Assembly: GCF_003945595.2 (NCBI RefSeq)
Contig: NW_024104532.1
Coordinates: 8,711,799 to 8,775,798, forward strand
Direction: 5' to 3'
Length of the DNA: 64,000 nt
DNA from: Pipra filicauda
Lineage: Eukaryota > Chordata > Aves > Passeriformes > Pipridae
The notes beneath the pieces were generated by a model. That model did not search any database and was not told the DNA's origin. It was given only the letters and a program-made list of their open reading frames with translations. The position numbers and the translations under genes were made by a program. Shown one piece after another: positions 13,812 to 27,721 of the stretch (position 1 is the first letter of the stretch; each line of letters begins with the position of its first letter).

Positions 13812-15144
13812 TCCTATACCTTTAGCTTATCCCAGGGATGTGCAAAGCACAACCATCAGGCACAGCATGAAAATGCAAGTAGGATTCTCTCTGGTGAGCT
13901 TATTGAAATCCCTACAGCCAGTGTGGGATCCTGGATGCAAATGGTGCTCTGTGTGCTGGTAAGAGAATCAAATGCCTTCACCTGAAAACCTCTGTCAGCC
14001 CCTGTGCTCACTGGTGGCCACACTTCACCTTTACAAGCTGCAGAACCCTCTGAATTCCCATTTATATATTAAGTACTCAAAAGCTGCCCTCCTGCTACCC
14101 TGTGCTACCCCCTGATGCATACTGGTTCACTCACTGATCTCACTCACTTCCCAAGGGCAGCCACTGCAAATACAAGGCAATTCAATAAACATAAACTGAG
14201 AAACTCAACAATATCTGTATGATCTGGGTTAAATCTCCACTGCAGTCTTAGACCCGCAGCAATTCAAGAATCAATTATCAAAGAAAATATATAAAAGATT
14301 TATTTTCTAGTAGTTTTACATTAATAGTTCCAAATAATATCAGTTCAACTAGAACTAGAGAACAGACCAAGGAAGTAGTCCTGCCACAGCACAGCAGTAC
14401 AGAAGAGCTGAATGTCAAATTTAATAGCTTCAGAAATAGCAAATTAGAGACACGATGGAATTCCAGCTAGCTTGTAAAGCAATGAACTTCTCTTCTAAAC
14501 CAAATCAAGACTAAGGGAATGTTCTGGCATTTTAGTCCTCAACTTTGAATACTTTATTAAAAGTATACATGGATGAAAGCAAAAATGAAACATAACATTT
14601 GTAATTTTATGAGCTGCACGATACCTTGACTTTTATATCTTTCACAACCTTAGAACTATTTCTATGGTTGCTTTCATTAACTGGAAAGGATTAATACAAA
14701 GCATTTTCCACAGGTTCAAGTAGGAATGTTTTATGCACAATGCAGACCAAGCAGTTTGCCTGGGTCAGCATCATGGGCCTCGACCACCTGGAGAGATGTG
14801 AGGAGGCTCAGGGGTGAGCAGTGCCAGGGCTCCTTCAGACTGGAACAGTGAGAATTAACTGTCATTACTGGCTGCAAACCTTTAAATTACCTTGGGAACT
14901 GTTAAATGCCTCTAATTGATGGATGAAACCTGTTTCTCCCAAGGCAAGGGACATTTGTACCTCTGGCCTATAATTGCACTGATGTTTCCAGGAACTGAGC
15001 CTGTTACTGACATCAGGAATCACACAAAAGCAGTTAACTGAGGAATTCCTAATCTCAAAAAACAACCCAAAAAACCTTGAAAAGCACCTGATTAGAGGAG
15101 CTGTGTTTCCTATTAAATGAATCCACATGGTATGAGCAGTCAGG

Positions 15145-15176
15145 AATGTAAAGTAAATTAAGTAATGTAAAGTAAA
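15145..15176. repeat. Two copies of AATGTAAAGTAAA, 19-bp period
   Basis: The 13-base word AATGTAAAGTAAA occurs at 15145-15157 and again at 15164-15176, so the copies are 19 bases apart. It is a local duplication with no evident function. Confidence 0.85.
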
Positions 15177-17081
15177 ACATTTAAACATTGAGTTAAAAAT
15201 TGGCAAAGTTATTCTAAGCTGTCTCACATCCACAAAAGGCTGTAATCACACCAAGGGCAGAGTCTCCCAGCACACCTGAGCGTGGTATTTCCTGGAATAA
15301 TGTTAAGAGGGCTGGTCCCAACATCATCTGAGCAAACTTCAAACCATTCAGCCCAAGTGTTGCTGCTGCAAACACTCGGTGCTGCTTCTTCAGGGGTTCC
15401 AGGAAACACAAGGCAGCATTTAATTCAAAGTGAGCAACTTGAAAAAGGTAACATCATGATTCTTCATCAGTAACATAAACACAGAATCGAGGCACAAAGC
15501 TGAAAGGAACAAGAGCTTTGCTTTGAAGCAGTCGATGCAGGGCTTGCTTGAGAACTTTGGGGCCTTTTCCCAATTTATTTCCTTTAAACACAAACCATGT
15601 TTTTATTGAACACATGTGGTACTCCATTCTTCACTGGAGTCTCTAAATATTATCTTAATAAAAGCAATAGAACTAAACCCAAATATTTGTAGTTTTTCTG
15701 AATTATACAAGAAAGCAGCTCAAGTATGAAGAGCTGCAAAATACAGGATTACCTGGGATTCAAGTGTACACAACTTACAATTTGACAGATTACAGGGCAT
15801 CAGCATTACAAAGATCACATGTCCTAAATCGTTTTTTTAAACATGCCTTTTATCTCAGCATTACTATGTCAGCTATATGCTCTAGAAACAAAGTAAATCA
15901 ATCAACATTTAAATGTGGTCGGGATTTCAGGGCTTGTCTGTTCTCTGTCCATTAAATCCCATCCTTAGTTCTTCTCTGGGGATTACAAGGTTTCTCTGAA
16001 TTATTTTTGTCTCACCCACCCAAACTGAACCTGAACAGAGACAACATTAACTGACAGTCCAGAACACAACAGGCTCAGCCACACCACTCCAGGATCAGTC
16101 TCCTCTCTGCTCTCCGTCAAGATCACAAACAAAGTTTTACAGAAAGGCAACTGCAAGGGACAGCGGCCTGAAGAAAAAAAAGACATTGAGGAATTTCCTC
16201 CATCAGGTGGGTAATAGGAGTTAAACAGAAAAGTCTTCAGGGAGAAATAAAGCACCACTGAAAGCAGAAGTTGAACTCATTGCTCTAATGGTGAGTGCAA
16301 CAGGAAGAACTGATGGGGAAGAGCAATATTCTGCATGAGAGCACCAGATGGCAGCTGGTCACCTTTGTGCACCCCCAAGGACTGCCAGGCTGGTTTCTCC
16401 ATGCCCACCAGGCAGCAAAGCTTCAGTGCACCCACTGAGCCTTCAGGTCCCACAGGGACACTGGGGCAGCTCCAGGAGAGCGGAGCAGCCACCTCACATC
16501 ACATTCAGAGATGTTCCTACAGACACTGGGAGGGCTGTAAATCAATAGCTGGTATGAGGGAGAGAAGCCAACTGGCTGGAAACACAGACTGGAGAACTGT
16601 CAGGTAAAAGAGAATCATGCGCATGTGGCAAATCCAGTTTCTATGTGCTTTTGGTCTGACAAATCCTAGCTTAGACGCTGTTTTATCTCCCCTGGATTAG
16701 TAAATCAGACAAATGCTTGCCCCATGACAATGAGATCTAGCTTTGTTATCTCTAAATATTCCCCAGTCAGCCTGAAATAACATACAAAGGGGTTGTGTCC
16801 CCTTCAACATGCACGTTTTCTCTGTGGATTGATGGCAAAAATTGATCTAGAGCATCCTAGGAATACTGCTGAAAATTCCAATACCAGGATTAGGATCCCT
16901 CAGAGCCAGGACATGAATGTCATGCAGAAGCTGCTTGGCCCAAACCACAATAATTACACTGTGTGCTTAAAGGAAGAACTAAAAGAGAAAAATTAAGTTA
17001 TCAGATTACTGACACACTCATCATCCACTCAAAAGCAGATGCCACCTTCTTTCCTAGATGAAAAGGCCTGAAAGAAGGTTA

Positions 17082-17104
17082 AAAACAAACAAACAAACAA
17101 AAAA
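17082..17104. repeat. (AAAC)n simple repeat
   Basis: This is a short run of AAAC units that ends in an A run. Similar runs occur at 37229-37249 and 59864-59884. Confidence 0.9.
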
Positions 17105-20100
17105 GTTTCAGTGTGGCTCTAGCAGTCACAATTTCTTGCATGCACATCATGATTTTTTTAGCTACAGCTCAACCACAACATTAATGTCCATGTCTCTACC
17201 TGGTTCTTCACAACACTATGCAACTAAACACCAGATTTCCATCCCTGCCTACTTTCATTTTTGCACTCTGCTCCCACCAATTTTACAAGTTAAAAAGCAA
17301 GACAGAGCAGGCTGAGCTGGGCATGAAACAACAGTGATTTGAAACCATAATACAGGAAAGTGTTTAAACTAGACAAAGAGAAGTGTCACCAAAGCAGCAC
17401 AAAAAGTTGTTTTATTTCTTTGAGTCAGACTGTGACTCTTAAAGCATAGAAATTTGTCAGACAAATATAGAATACATACCCTCTCTCAAATGACTAGCAA
17501 ATTTGGGCCAACTAGATAGAGGTAACACTCAACCACTGAATTCATACACATCCCTAACAGATAAACTCCTCTAAGAATGGTACCTGCTGCAAAGGTGGTT
17601 GTGCACTGGAAAGGACATTAAACCACTGTCATATCTAAGAGCCTGTGGACCAAGCAGCTTGTGAACTCCAGTGCTTTGAAGCTTTACATAACTTTTATAT
17701 CAAACTGAAATATTTTGAATTGATCAATTGTTGGGGGTTTTTGGCAGTGGAGTGGGGGTTTCTTTGTGTGTTTTTTTTTCTTAGCCTACAATCAATTTCT
17801 ATTCAAGAACTTAATATATTTACTATTGTCTACAGGTAAAACTACTTAGATTCATAGTATATTTGCTTAAGAGAAACAAGCACTTCATTTTGGAAAGATC
17901 ACCAGTGTCAACTGCAGAGAGGAGACAGTGAAACTTGGAAGGGCTCAGCCTTACTACTGCTTGAATTTCTTTAAACAGTTTTCTTGTTCCTGCAATCACT
18001 TTCCAGGGGAAGTAGAGGGTGGAATCTTTTGTGCTATGAAGTCTTTCAGTATTGATAACTTTAGGAGAATGGTTACTTTCCAACCCATTTGATGCCCAGC
18101 CCTATTACACATCACCTTGGAGTTTTAGTTTAACAGCACAATCCACTTGCAGCCAAACTGGATACATAAGGCAGGCAAGAACTGGTGAGAGCAGGGCACT
18201 GAAAGTTGTGTGTGATGCCTTGCACTATAAATCTGAATCCCTCTCAGGGCTTCAACCTGTGAAATGCAGAGGGAATTTAAATAATGATTCAGTTATGGGA
18301 GCAGGTGGTTGTTCAACTTGCTGAATGTTCATCCTGCTGTTAACAGCTTACACATTTATACTACAGTACATGAAACAGTAAAGTCCTAGAAAGAATATAA
18401 GGTGTTAACAACCACTACAAAATATTTTTGTAAGGGTACATTTCCTCCATTTCCCATCAACATAAATTCTGACAACAAAACCCAATATTAATCCGTGCTT
18501 TCATTCATCTTTAGCATCTGCTTTTCATTTACACATTAATAGAAGGCTACATTTCATTATTAAGTTTTTCTTATTAGTGAGTGAATCAATATTTCTGCCC
18601 CTTTGGTAGTGTCAGTTCATTAGTTTCCTGAAGCTGATTAGGTTTACTCAGCTAGTTCAAAACGAGACCAAATTCTACTTAAACAAACAGACAACACAGA
18701 ACACGCTGCTCACAGGGACTCCATGGCACATCTGCATCTCCTTAAGTGGAGTCACTTCTTCATTAGCAGCAGGGCCTTCAGCTCCCCTCCCACAGGCTGA
18801 GCCAAGGCCAACCCAGCAGGAACCACCCCAGCCTGGTGGGTACTCAGCACACTCATGGAACCAAAGACCATTTAATTGGCAAAGCCACACAATGCCCGTG
18901 GCAATGCAGCCATCTGTGTTCTGCCACCCAAAATCATTTCTTCTACCCCTCACTGAAATGAACTCTACACTCGTGACTGCTGGTGCAAACTCTCCACAGT
19001 TACCAAGTCTCTGCTAACACCAAACATCACAAGCTGTGGAGAAAAGCCCGGACAGCAGCACTCCTTAAAAATGCTCAACTGGTGTCACCAAAAACACATT
19101 TTGCAGCCAAAAAACATTTAGGCAGCAGCCTCTCATTAGGGGCACACGGGGCCATGCTGACAGTCAGGTCAGGAAATTTTTAGGCTACCCCTAAATTCCT
19201 CTGCAGTTCTAGGAGTTAGGAAAGAAGCTGAAATACAAATTCATGATGATGGAAACGACTGAGCACCTGATCCCTTTGGGAATTATTTGCAGCAGTTAAA
19301 TAGACTGTCCTTTTCCCCTGCCAGAGATTAGAGCCCTGACAGCAAAAATTATCATGTGAGGACTCCATAATCCCTTCCACTGCACAGACAATGGGTTTGG
19401 TCCAGTCCTCTTCACTGGCTGACTTTTCACGGCAGGGAACACACATACAAAGCCCTGCCTCTGCCCAGCCTGCCATGGAAAGCAGAAGTTCCAATATCTT
19501 AATTATGGCTAAATTTTGAAGGGGAAAGCTCTCTTACTATACTGTGTTAGAAGGGCAGGACCAACTGTTGGCTTTCAGCCTTCTTTTTCATCACAAGATT
19601 TTCTATCAGCAACCTCCCAGAGAAAGCAACGGGGTGCACACTGCACTGCCTTTGGGAACACACGGATACCACAGAGTGTTGTGCTGTGATTATTCATTCA
19701 CCTCTCAGCAGACAATTCCTCACCTAGCATTCCACAGTCAGGATTTCTGAGGGTTTGGTGGTTGTTGGTGTTTTTCACGAAGAACGTTCATAGATCTCCA
19801 AATGAAAGTTAAACTCACTGAATTAATGCAGTTGCCAAGCAAATAGTGATGTAAACTATGAACAATACACTTTAGTAACTTTGAAACCCGGGAAATATGT
19901 GAAAGGCAGTTTATACAAACAACAGCTTCTGTAGCTGCATAAAAGGGAGGGAAACAGCTGACAAAAACACATCACTTCTGTGCTTTCAAATAATCTGTTT
20001 TGACAGTGTCACAGCAGAGCTCATACATTAGTGATTCCTCATTTGTATCAGCCTCACTGGCGGAGAATCCCACTTAATTTCCCAACTAAAGCAAACCACA

Positions 20101-22178
20101 TGCATGTTTTACCACTTCCTGGCTTTTGGAAAAGCCCAAGTCTACCTATGATTCCCAGCTTATGAACTGGCTTCACTGTTTCCTTTGGAAGATGACAGGA
20201 ATCCACTAACGATGTTAATGACTACAAAGGTTTAAAAATTGAGACAATTACCCCTTTCAGTCTCTAAACAGGTAATCAGTTGTGACCAACTTTTCTCAAT
20301 TTGCTAACAATCAGTAAGTCTTAACTAAACATTTAAAAGCATAAGGACTTCATTTAAAAGTTTAAGTAGAATCAGTATAAAACTTAAATGACACCATCTG
20401 TTCTTAGCAGACCACATTCTTAAAGTGTTGGAAGGAGAACAGGGCCGTATAGCTCATCAAAAAATAGAAAACTGCGTGCTAAAATTAAGACATTTTTTTG
20501 AAATTCAACTCCAGAAATATTCTGAGGCACCTTCTTAATTATTATCTACTACCAAAGGGCAATGCATTCATTCATTTAGTGCTTGTTACATAAGCCACTG
20601 AAGGGCATGGGAAAAAAATCCCACTGGGATTATAGTGTGAGAAAAAGAACTATAAATAATGATGTACAGTAATAAAAAAACAGGCTTTAATTTGTTCTGT
20701 AAAATCAGAAAATGTGTACAAGGATTTAAATGTATGAAAATACAGTGTTTTAATAAACTACAGTGAAAAGAAACAGCAAAACCAAGTTTTACTCTGAAAG
20801 TAAGCACTATTAAATCAGTGAGTTGAACGTCATGTATTCAAGTTTCAGAAAAAAATAATCTTTTTTTTTTTAAATATTGATTGATATTATCCTTCATGTC
20901 ACTGTGACAAGGGGTAAAGGAGTTTTTCACAAAATGGAGGCACATCACAGCATCAACCATAGGAAGATGGATACACTAAAAATGAAAGTTGAGCACGTTT
21001 GTACTGCAATTGCGATACAAAAACATGTGGTGTGTTCTGTAACATTACAGTCTGGTGTTTTAAAAAAGAGGTCTGTGCAAACCACAGTGCAAATAAACTG
21101 CAGTATATGTCCCACATGAAGCAGTCAGGAACTTTCATCCCTCCTCCACGATGGTGAAAACTCACGGGCACACACCACAAACCATCCTGCTTCTACTCAT
21201 TAAGATTAACTTAGATGAACACGGAATTTTAAACTCTAACACCAGCTGTAGCCTTTTGTTTGTCACACTACTCAGACCAACTCTTCCACTATCCAGAGCA
21301 CTTGCAGTGGAATACTTGAGCTCCTCCTCCCTGTAGTATTTGCTTTCTCATTTACCAGCTTTGTGGGAGCATGGTTTTGTGGGGAAAACCCCCAAGTGTT
21401 CTTTGCTGAAAGTCTGTCAGGAAGGCTGCCAAGCAGGGGAGCTAAACCACTCATCCCTCACCTGAAATCATCCCAGTAAATACATGAACTTGGGGAGAAC
21501 GTGCAGCTGATAATAGTAATTTTGTCCTTCTCAAAAAACACACACTCCTGTGCTGCTCCTTTGGTGTTTTAGTGAGAGTTTCTGAAGAGAGTAAACCCCG
21601 TAAATCACAATTTCGAAGGCTGAGGTGAGCAGGGTGAAGGTCCAACACTCCCACTGGAGCACCAAAGCATTCCAGGGTAGTTTGGGGTGACAGCAGGGGC
21701 AAGGGGCTGCAGGTGCAGCCCAATTCTAGTGGCTCAGGAGACAAGTCACTTTATAAACCTTTGCTCCCACTCTGTCATCTGTACAGTTTGTACAAGAGCC
21801 TCAGTGATTTGCAGTGCAGTGTGAGGACACACGTTGTACTCTGATACAGCCCAGTTGCAGCAACTGTTATTTCTGCACAAATGGAAATTCATCTGCAGAC
21901 ACATTTGCAACCTAGAAGTGGTTTGGTTTAGATTTATGAACCTACCTGACTCCACTGCTGTGTTCACACGCAGAAAACTTTTCAGGAGCACCAAGACTCA
22001 AAGTCGATCAATAAGTACAAATGTTTGTGCTATAAATGTGTATTTAATGTCACAGTTTTGATACAAACTCAGCCAAATCACAGTTTGCAAAGGTTTGGGT
22101 TTTTCCAAGTGAAGCCTTCTGAGATTTCACCACATACTCCTGCTGGAAAACCTCCCATACCAAAATTACAGAGAACAC

Positions 22179-22200
22179 AAAATAGACTCGAGTCTATTTT
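22179..22200. repeat. Perfect 22-bp palindrome centred on CTCGAG
   Basis: The half-site AAAATAGACTC (22179-22189) is followed immediately by its exact reverse complement (22190-22200), with no spacer. The flanking bases 22178 and 22201 do not pair. Symmetry this long without a spacer is uncommon by chance but is not linked to a known factor site. Confidence 0.95.
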
Positions 22201-22261
22201 AAATCACTGTCGCAGCTACTGTCATAAAGAACTCCACACTTCAAATACATCAGGCCCAGCA

Positions 22262-22307
22262 CTCAATATCCTAATATCCTCAATATCCTAATGACCAGCA
22301 CTTAATA
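22262..22307. repeat. Degenerate tandem repeat of an AATATCCTAA-like unit
   Basis: The word CTCAATATCCTA begins at 22262 and again at 22279 (17-base period). A partial AATATCCT lies between the copies, and a diverged CTTAATATCC follows near 22301. This is a small degenerate satellite-like cluster only 62 bases beyond the 22-bp palindrome. Confidence 0.8.
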
Positions 22308-23918
22308 TCCACCTCATAACACCATCTTTAGACACACCAGGGAGAGGTTTATTAATCTCAAATAACAGGCATCAAGTCCCCACCCAACCAGATCTTGAAA
22401 CTACAAAGTCTCACAAGGAAATGATTCTCAGAAAATCTGCAGGCTCCACAAACTTAGTGCCAACGTGTTTAAGAGCCCCAATCTCAACCCTCAGGCAGCA
22501 AGTCTGCACCTGTGCACACTGAGGAAAAGAACAGGAACAGAAGGGCAGGGAAGCTCCAGGAACAGCTCTTCCATGACTAAGATTACACCCTTTTTCCTGC
22601 TCTCACAACTCATCTATGAAGCATCAGTTTACTCCCCACACCAATAAATACATTCCTTGCAACCTCAAACTTGTCTTTTCCACCAGACAGGAAAGGAAAG
22701 GAGTCCCTGCTCAGTGAGCACGTTTCTTTTACAAACAGGATAATCTATTATTAACTCTGAGTAACAATCACACCAAGAAAAAACATTATCAGCTCCACTT
22801 TTGAAACACTTTTGATTTATCTATGGTGCATTATGTGAAAATAGAGTCATTTAGCCTTGGTTTGCTGTTCTCTACCCTGCAGGCTTCGGGAGCTGAAATT
22901 CTAAACAAAAGTATTTTTGTTTGCTGCTTTTCTTTCCAGTAATTCTGAAGACACCAACTGTTATCAAAGAGTATTATAGTCTCATTCAGAAAAGGACAAG
23001 AAGGAATTTCATTCTCATTACATCATTTTCAATGCTGGTACATTCACATTCTTTATAGATGACATTATTGATTTTCCCTTTTGTTTTACAGAGAGAAAGA
23101 CATTTAAGTTGCCATCACTTCATTTGTAAGAAGGCTATAAACGAGACACAAGTGAGATGCATTGCCTGGAAACTGCTAGTATGAGAACCAAAATGTGCTG
23201 GAATTACCTGAACACAATTATTTAGCTATGATTGTAATTAGCTGCTTTTAAATCATAGTAATGAACTAATGGAGTAGTTCTCATGCAGAGGAAGTCAATG
23301 GAAATCCATTACAAAGCTAATTAAAAGACAGTCTTTAAGAAGACTCATGGGTTTGTCTCCCTATTAGGTCTAGTGAAGTGTGCACTTGGAAAATTTCTGC
23401 CAGCAAGGCTGGGAAGCCCCACTCCCCTGTGCCTGTAAATCCACGATAAATTCTGCTTTAAGAGAATCTTCTACTTCAACAAGAGACAGGAAAAGATTTT
23501 GTTCTATTTTATGTGTAAACAGAATAAAAATAGGAGAGGTGTAGGTACTGTAAAGTCACACACTGCACTCCTGAGTTCTCGCTGAACAACTGTGCTGCAC
23601 CAGCCACGAAGACAAACCCCAAACCTCTGGCTCAGTGAGACATCAGCCAGTTCTGTCCCCTTTCCTTTGGTGCTGCTCCTCCCCCAGCCCCAGCAACCCA
23701 TTCACACACTTTGCCAGCCCCAAGGAAAACTTGAGGGAAGAAAACACGGTACAGTTGTTCATAATTTAACAATATTAACTTCGCCCGAGCCTATAACGAA
23801 TTATTTCAGTAATGACTTGTAATTGACCCAACAGATAAAGATTTATGAAAGATTCAACAAGGGGAGTAGAACCAAATATCTGAGCAAAATTCCATTGCCT
23901 TTTTTGGGGTGGGGGACA

Positions 23919-23944
23919 GAAAAAGAAAAAAAAAAAAGAAAAAG
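23919..23944. repeat. A-rich low-complexity tract
   Basis: This is an almost pure A/G tract dominated by A, following a short G-rich run (GGGGTGGGGG). No recognisable retroposon body lies upstream of it, so it is not supported as a poly-A tail. Confidence 0.85.
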
Positions 23945-26900
23945 ATGCCTAGAAGGAAAACACAGCTCGTAACGCATTGGTTACAGCAAGGAGCAGGATG
24001 ATGAATGGCTGGGCTGTGCTGAAAGGGCACATGACAAGAATATATTGTTCTCACCTGTGGACCTCTACTTCTCTCAGATTTTAATGAATCATAGTCCTTT
24101 CAGTTCACTTGCAAGTCTCAGCTCTTTACTCTCTGTACAAGACTTTAACATTTCTGTTCCCGGCACTCGCAGAACTGCTGTTGACTGAAGAATTTATGAC
24201 TCAGTCCAGCTGACAGTATGCTGGAAACAGAAGAGATTTAGTCTGTCTTTCTATACATTCCCAACAACATCTCATTTTTACTCAGGAAATATTCATCATT
24301 TTGTAAAATGTTCCCCCCTGCTCCATGAGCTGCAACACGGCCAGGGGCTCAGAGAATAAAACTGTGCTCCACGTATAAAAACACACACTTACTGAAAGGT
24401 TTTATTTAGAACTTTTATTATAACCATAGTCACAGCGTGAAAAGTAAGTTCAGTAAACCATCAGTAATGCAAAAATTCAATTTCAGGGTGCAATAAACAC
24501 TTTACATACCTCGCTTTTTAAACTGAATTGAACAGACACATCTTTCTGCACCCATCCAAGCCCTGACATCTAATGGGGATTGTTAATGTTCACCCTTTGA
24601 CAAATGAGCAACTGTCAACCCCAAAAACTACACCGAGGTGTTTAACCACCTTCCAAGGTTAATTAAAGACAAAGATTAAAGGCTGTAAAGCAAAAGTTTA
24701 TTTAAGCTTTTCCTTAGCTTCTAATAAAAGAAGAATTGAGCAGCTATTGCATTTTTACGCAACAGAAACACCAAGTTTTTATTTTAAAACTCTCTGCAGA
24801 GGTGTGCAGTCAATTATGGGCTTTTCCCAGAAGCCAAACCTTGATTCCAGGTATTTCTCTGTATTCCAGCAGAAAAGCTGCAGCTCTGCAGCAACTTGGA
24901 GTGTTTCAGATTTGGCATTTGTTGTCATTTTATACCAAGAGCAGAGATTCCAACTCAACTTGGTGTAAGCCAAGGAGATGCTCTACACTAAGGTATCAAT
25001 GGAAGAAGAGTAAATAATGATGCAGCAACAATTATCAATAATAGATTTTTGCCTGTGACCACACAGTTAAGCCCCAGCAAATCTATAAACAAACCAAGTT
25101 TTCTAAATCCCAGTGCAGTGCCTTGTATTGATTAAAGTTGCTTCCTTCTTTCTATTTTAAGACTCATGACTCCTAATACCTCTCACGCTGGTACTGGAAG
25201 GTGTAAGTACATTTTCCTGGTGGAAACCAGGCATTTTCCATGATAAAACCCTGCTTTTATAAGGTTAGAACTTCATTAAACCTAAAAAGTTGGGTTTGGA
25301 CTCCAGAAATTAAGCTTTAGGGGAAAAAAAAAATCAGACTAAAACATTTTACTTTGAGACACAGTATATCCAATTGTGGTGCAGGTGCTAATGTGCAACT
25401 TGAAGTAACCATTTTGAATTTAACTTTTTACTTTTTCAATGCAAAATAGAGATCATTCAAAGTCCCCAAATGAGTCATCTTTCCTCTCATCTGGAAACAA
25501 CACAGTCACTTAATTAAAAGTGTGTGTGGTGGTGGTGGGGCCTCCAACCATTATACTCATTTTATGAGTTCATATTTTAAAGCTAAAGCCATTTGTTTAA
25601 TTCTAACTGAAGCTTTCGGGGGGATGCAATCCAAAGACCAAGTTCTCAGGAGTGGTGATGTTGAAATACTTCCAGCACTTAGGCTACAGGAGATTTTCAA
25701 AAGCTTTCTGCAGACCACTAGAGATACCTGCAGTCTAAGCAGCAATGGTGGGTGATTCCTGACACAAAGGCCTTGACTTCAGTGCTCACTACTCATCTAA
25801 TATCAATAAATCCTATATGGAATAGCTTTCAATTCACAGGCCACTCATACAAGATGTGTTCATCTGCTACAGATTCTCAGGAGATAACCATGATCAACAC
25901 TAGATAATTTTTTTCTAAATAAATACTATTATCGTTTTCTACTTTATTTTTATACCCCAGAGGCCCTGACTCAACGTTACAGAGGGCAGCAATGTCTTAC
26001 ATCTGACAGCACAAGAACTGGACAAAAACTCCTAGAGCAAAGGCAAGTGAAAGAAAATCTTTGGCTAAACACACCTGTAAAGAAAAGGAATACACATGAT
26101 GGTGAAAAAGCTTTTCCACTGACTCAGCTGCCAGTGCTGCCTGTACTGCAGCCATGGCCTGGAGTTTCCTATCAATCAACCCATAACTCGTGTTTTACTT
26201 TCTCTTCAACCATAAATCCAGAAGCCAGACTTGAAAAGATGAATTTTTGAGGAACACACTGGTTCTTATGTCCCCAGTCCCTGTAACAAAATCTGGCAGT
26301 TCATACTCCTTTCTGACTTTTTTTTTAATTTTTAACTAATATTTACAAACACTTCTACCTAACTTAGCTTGAAAAATGATGGATTTTTAATTCAAACTAG
26401 ACTAAATATTTGCCCATCACCAAAATAACGCCACTCAAAGACTTTATATGTCAGTTCACACATTAAATATATAACGTATTTTTATGCTGCTACTGACCCC
26501 TTAAATCAATAATCTGAATTTATGTCGACTGGAATCACTGCTTTGTCTGTTTGACACTTCTGGCATCTGGAATAGCTTTAGCAATTGAAAAATAAACCAC
26601 AGGACAAAAACTATCAGAAGCAAGACCATGCTCAAGATGAATATATCACTTAGGCACATTTAAAGGCTGGATCAGGTATCGGATTTTTTCTTAACTGAGA
26701 TTTATCTCCCCTTTTCTTTGCAGCACACTTGTAGCAGCATATAGCACTACTTTGATTCAAATCAGCCAGCCTGATAATTCCAAGGCAAGGTTTTTAAATC
26801 CTCTTACATAATTAAATTTCAAAAACTGAGGTGGAATTATATATTCCATTTTATACGTCCTAGAATTTCTTAGCACTCCTATGAGCCAAAAGGAAACGTG

Positions 26901-27700
26901 ACAGGACCCCACTCACTACTTCCCTTGAAAATATTGTTAGAGGATGACACTCAAAATCACTGTGTTCTTCATTAATCTTACTACAGGATAAAGCTGCAGA
27001 ATCAAAAATTACATTTTGAAAATACTACCTAATCTCTGAAATAAGCTCACGTGATCATATATCCACCTACAACCATCACACAGGGGTCCTCCAACTTATA
27101 AAATGCTTTTAAACACAGCAAAGCTTTTCACACCACCTCAGTTCTGTACAGTGACTCATTGCTTTCAGCAGCCTAAATCCAGTCTTGAATTTCAACATCA
27201 TTCAAACTGGCATGTGCTGCAGTCAAATTACTATCACCAGTAAAGCTAATGAAGCTTTTGATAGGAGCTATCCCAAACAAGCCAAACTTACCCATGCAAG
27301 ACTGTTATTTTTCCTAATACAAAGCCATTCCAGAGCCTTTAAACAGTTTCAGAGATTTAATCACTGAAGCAACTGACTGCACTTTTATTGCAGAATGGTG
27401 TTATTTATGAAAAAAAGAAGTTATATCTATCAATCTGTGATTTCAAATGATTTTTTTTTTTGAGAACAGTCTGAAAAGTAATTATATCTGCCTTCCTAGC
27501 ATAACTTGGAAACGCTTCTTTATACTCAACCTCGTAAAACTCTTTTCATGTTACTGAGCCTGAATAACTGCTCTGTTCTGAAACCACAGCACCACAGCTC
27601 ACTACAAAGCATTTCAGAACTGGAGCAGTACAAACTCAAAAAATATCCTGACCTTTGTATTCTGCTGGGTTGAAAAATTAGTGTTTTTCTTCTGGACCTC

Positions 27701-27721
27701 GTGCACTGTTATACAGTGCAC
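27701..27721. repeat. Perfect inverted repeat, 9-bp stem, 3-base loop
   Basis: GTGCACTGT (27701-27709) and ACAGTGCAC (27713-27721) are exact reverse complements separated by TAT. As RNA it would be a tight short hairpin, far too short for a microRNA precursor. No RNA gene is called. Confidence 0.93.

Larger units (their letters stand above)
5298..17081. other. Non-coding stretch, no gene recognised
   Basis: I see no gene in these ~11.8 kb. The sequence is AT-leaning unique DNA with scattered short homopolymers, for example an A run at about 9661-9670 and T runs near 12410 and 12750. It also holds a short TATC/TA microsatellite near 13.79 kb and a 19-base-period duplication near 15.15 kb. Segments around 10.07-10.65 kb are rich in factor-site-like words (TGACCTTT, TAAT cores) and could be regulatory, but that cannot be judged without conservation data. 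An open frame at 16314-16607 ends at a good-looking splice donor (GTCAG|GTAAAAG) but has no convincing acceptor or recognisable peptide. Confidence 0.6.

Noticed and set aside
14780..14815. GGAGAGATGTGAGGAGGCTCAG-like words resembling the CR1 internal region
   Set aside because: Only about 30 bases resemble CR1 and no flanking CR1 sequence follows in order.
16314..16607. Plus-strand frame ending at GTCAG|GTAAAAG donor
   Set aside because: No acceptor with a pyrimidine tract was found, the opposite strand is also open, and no family resemblance was seen.
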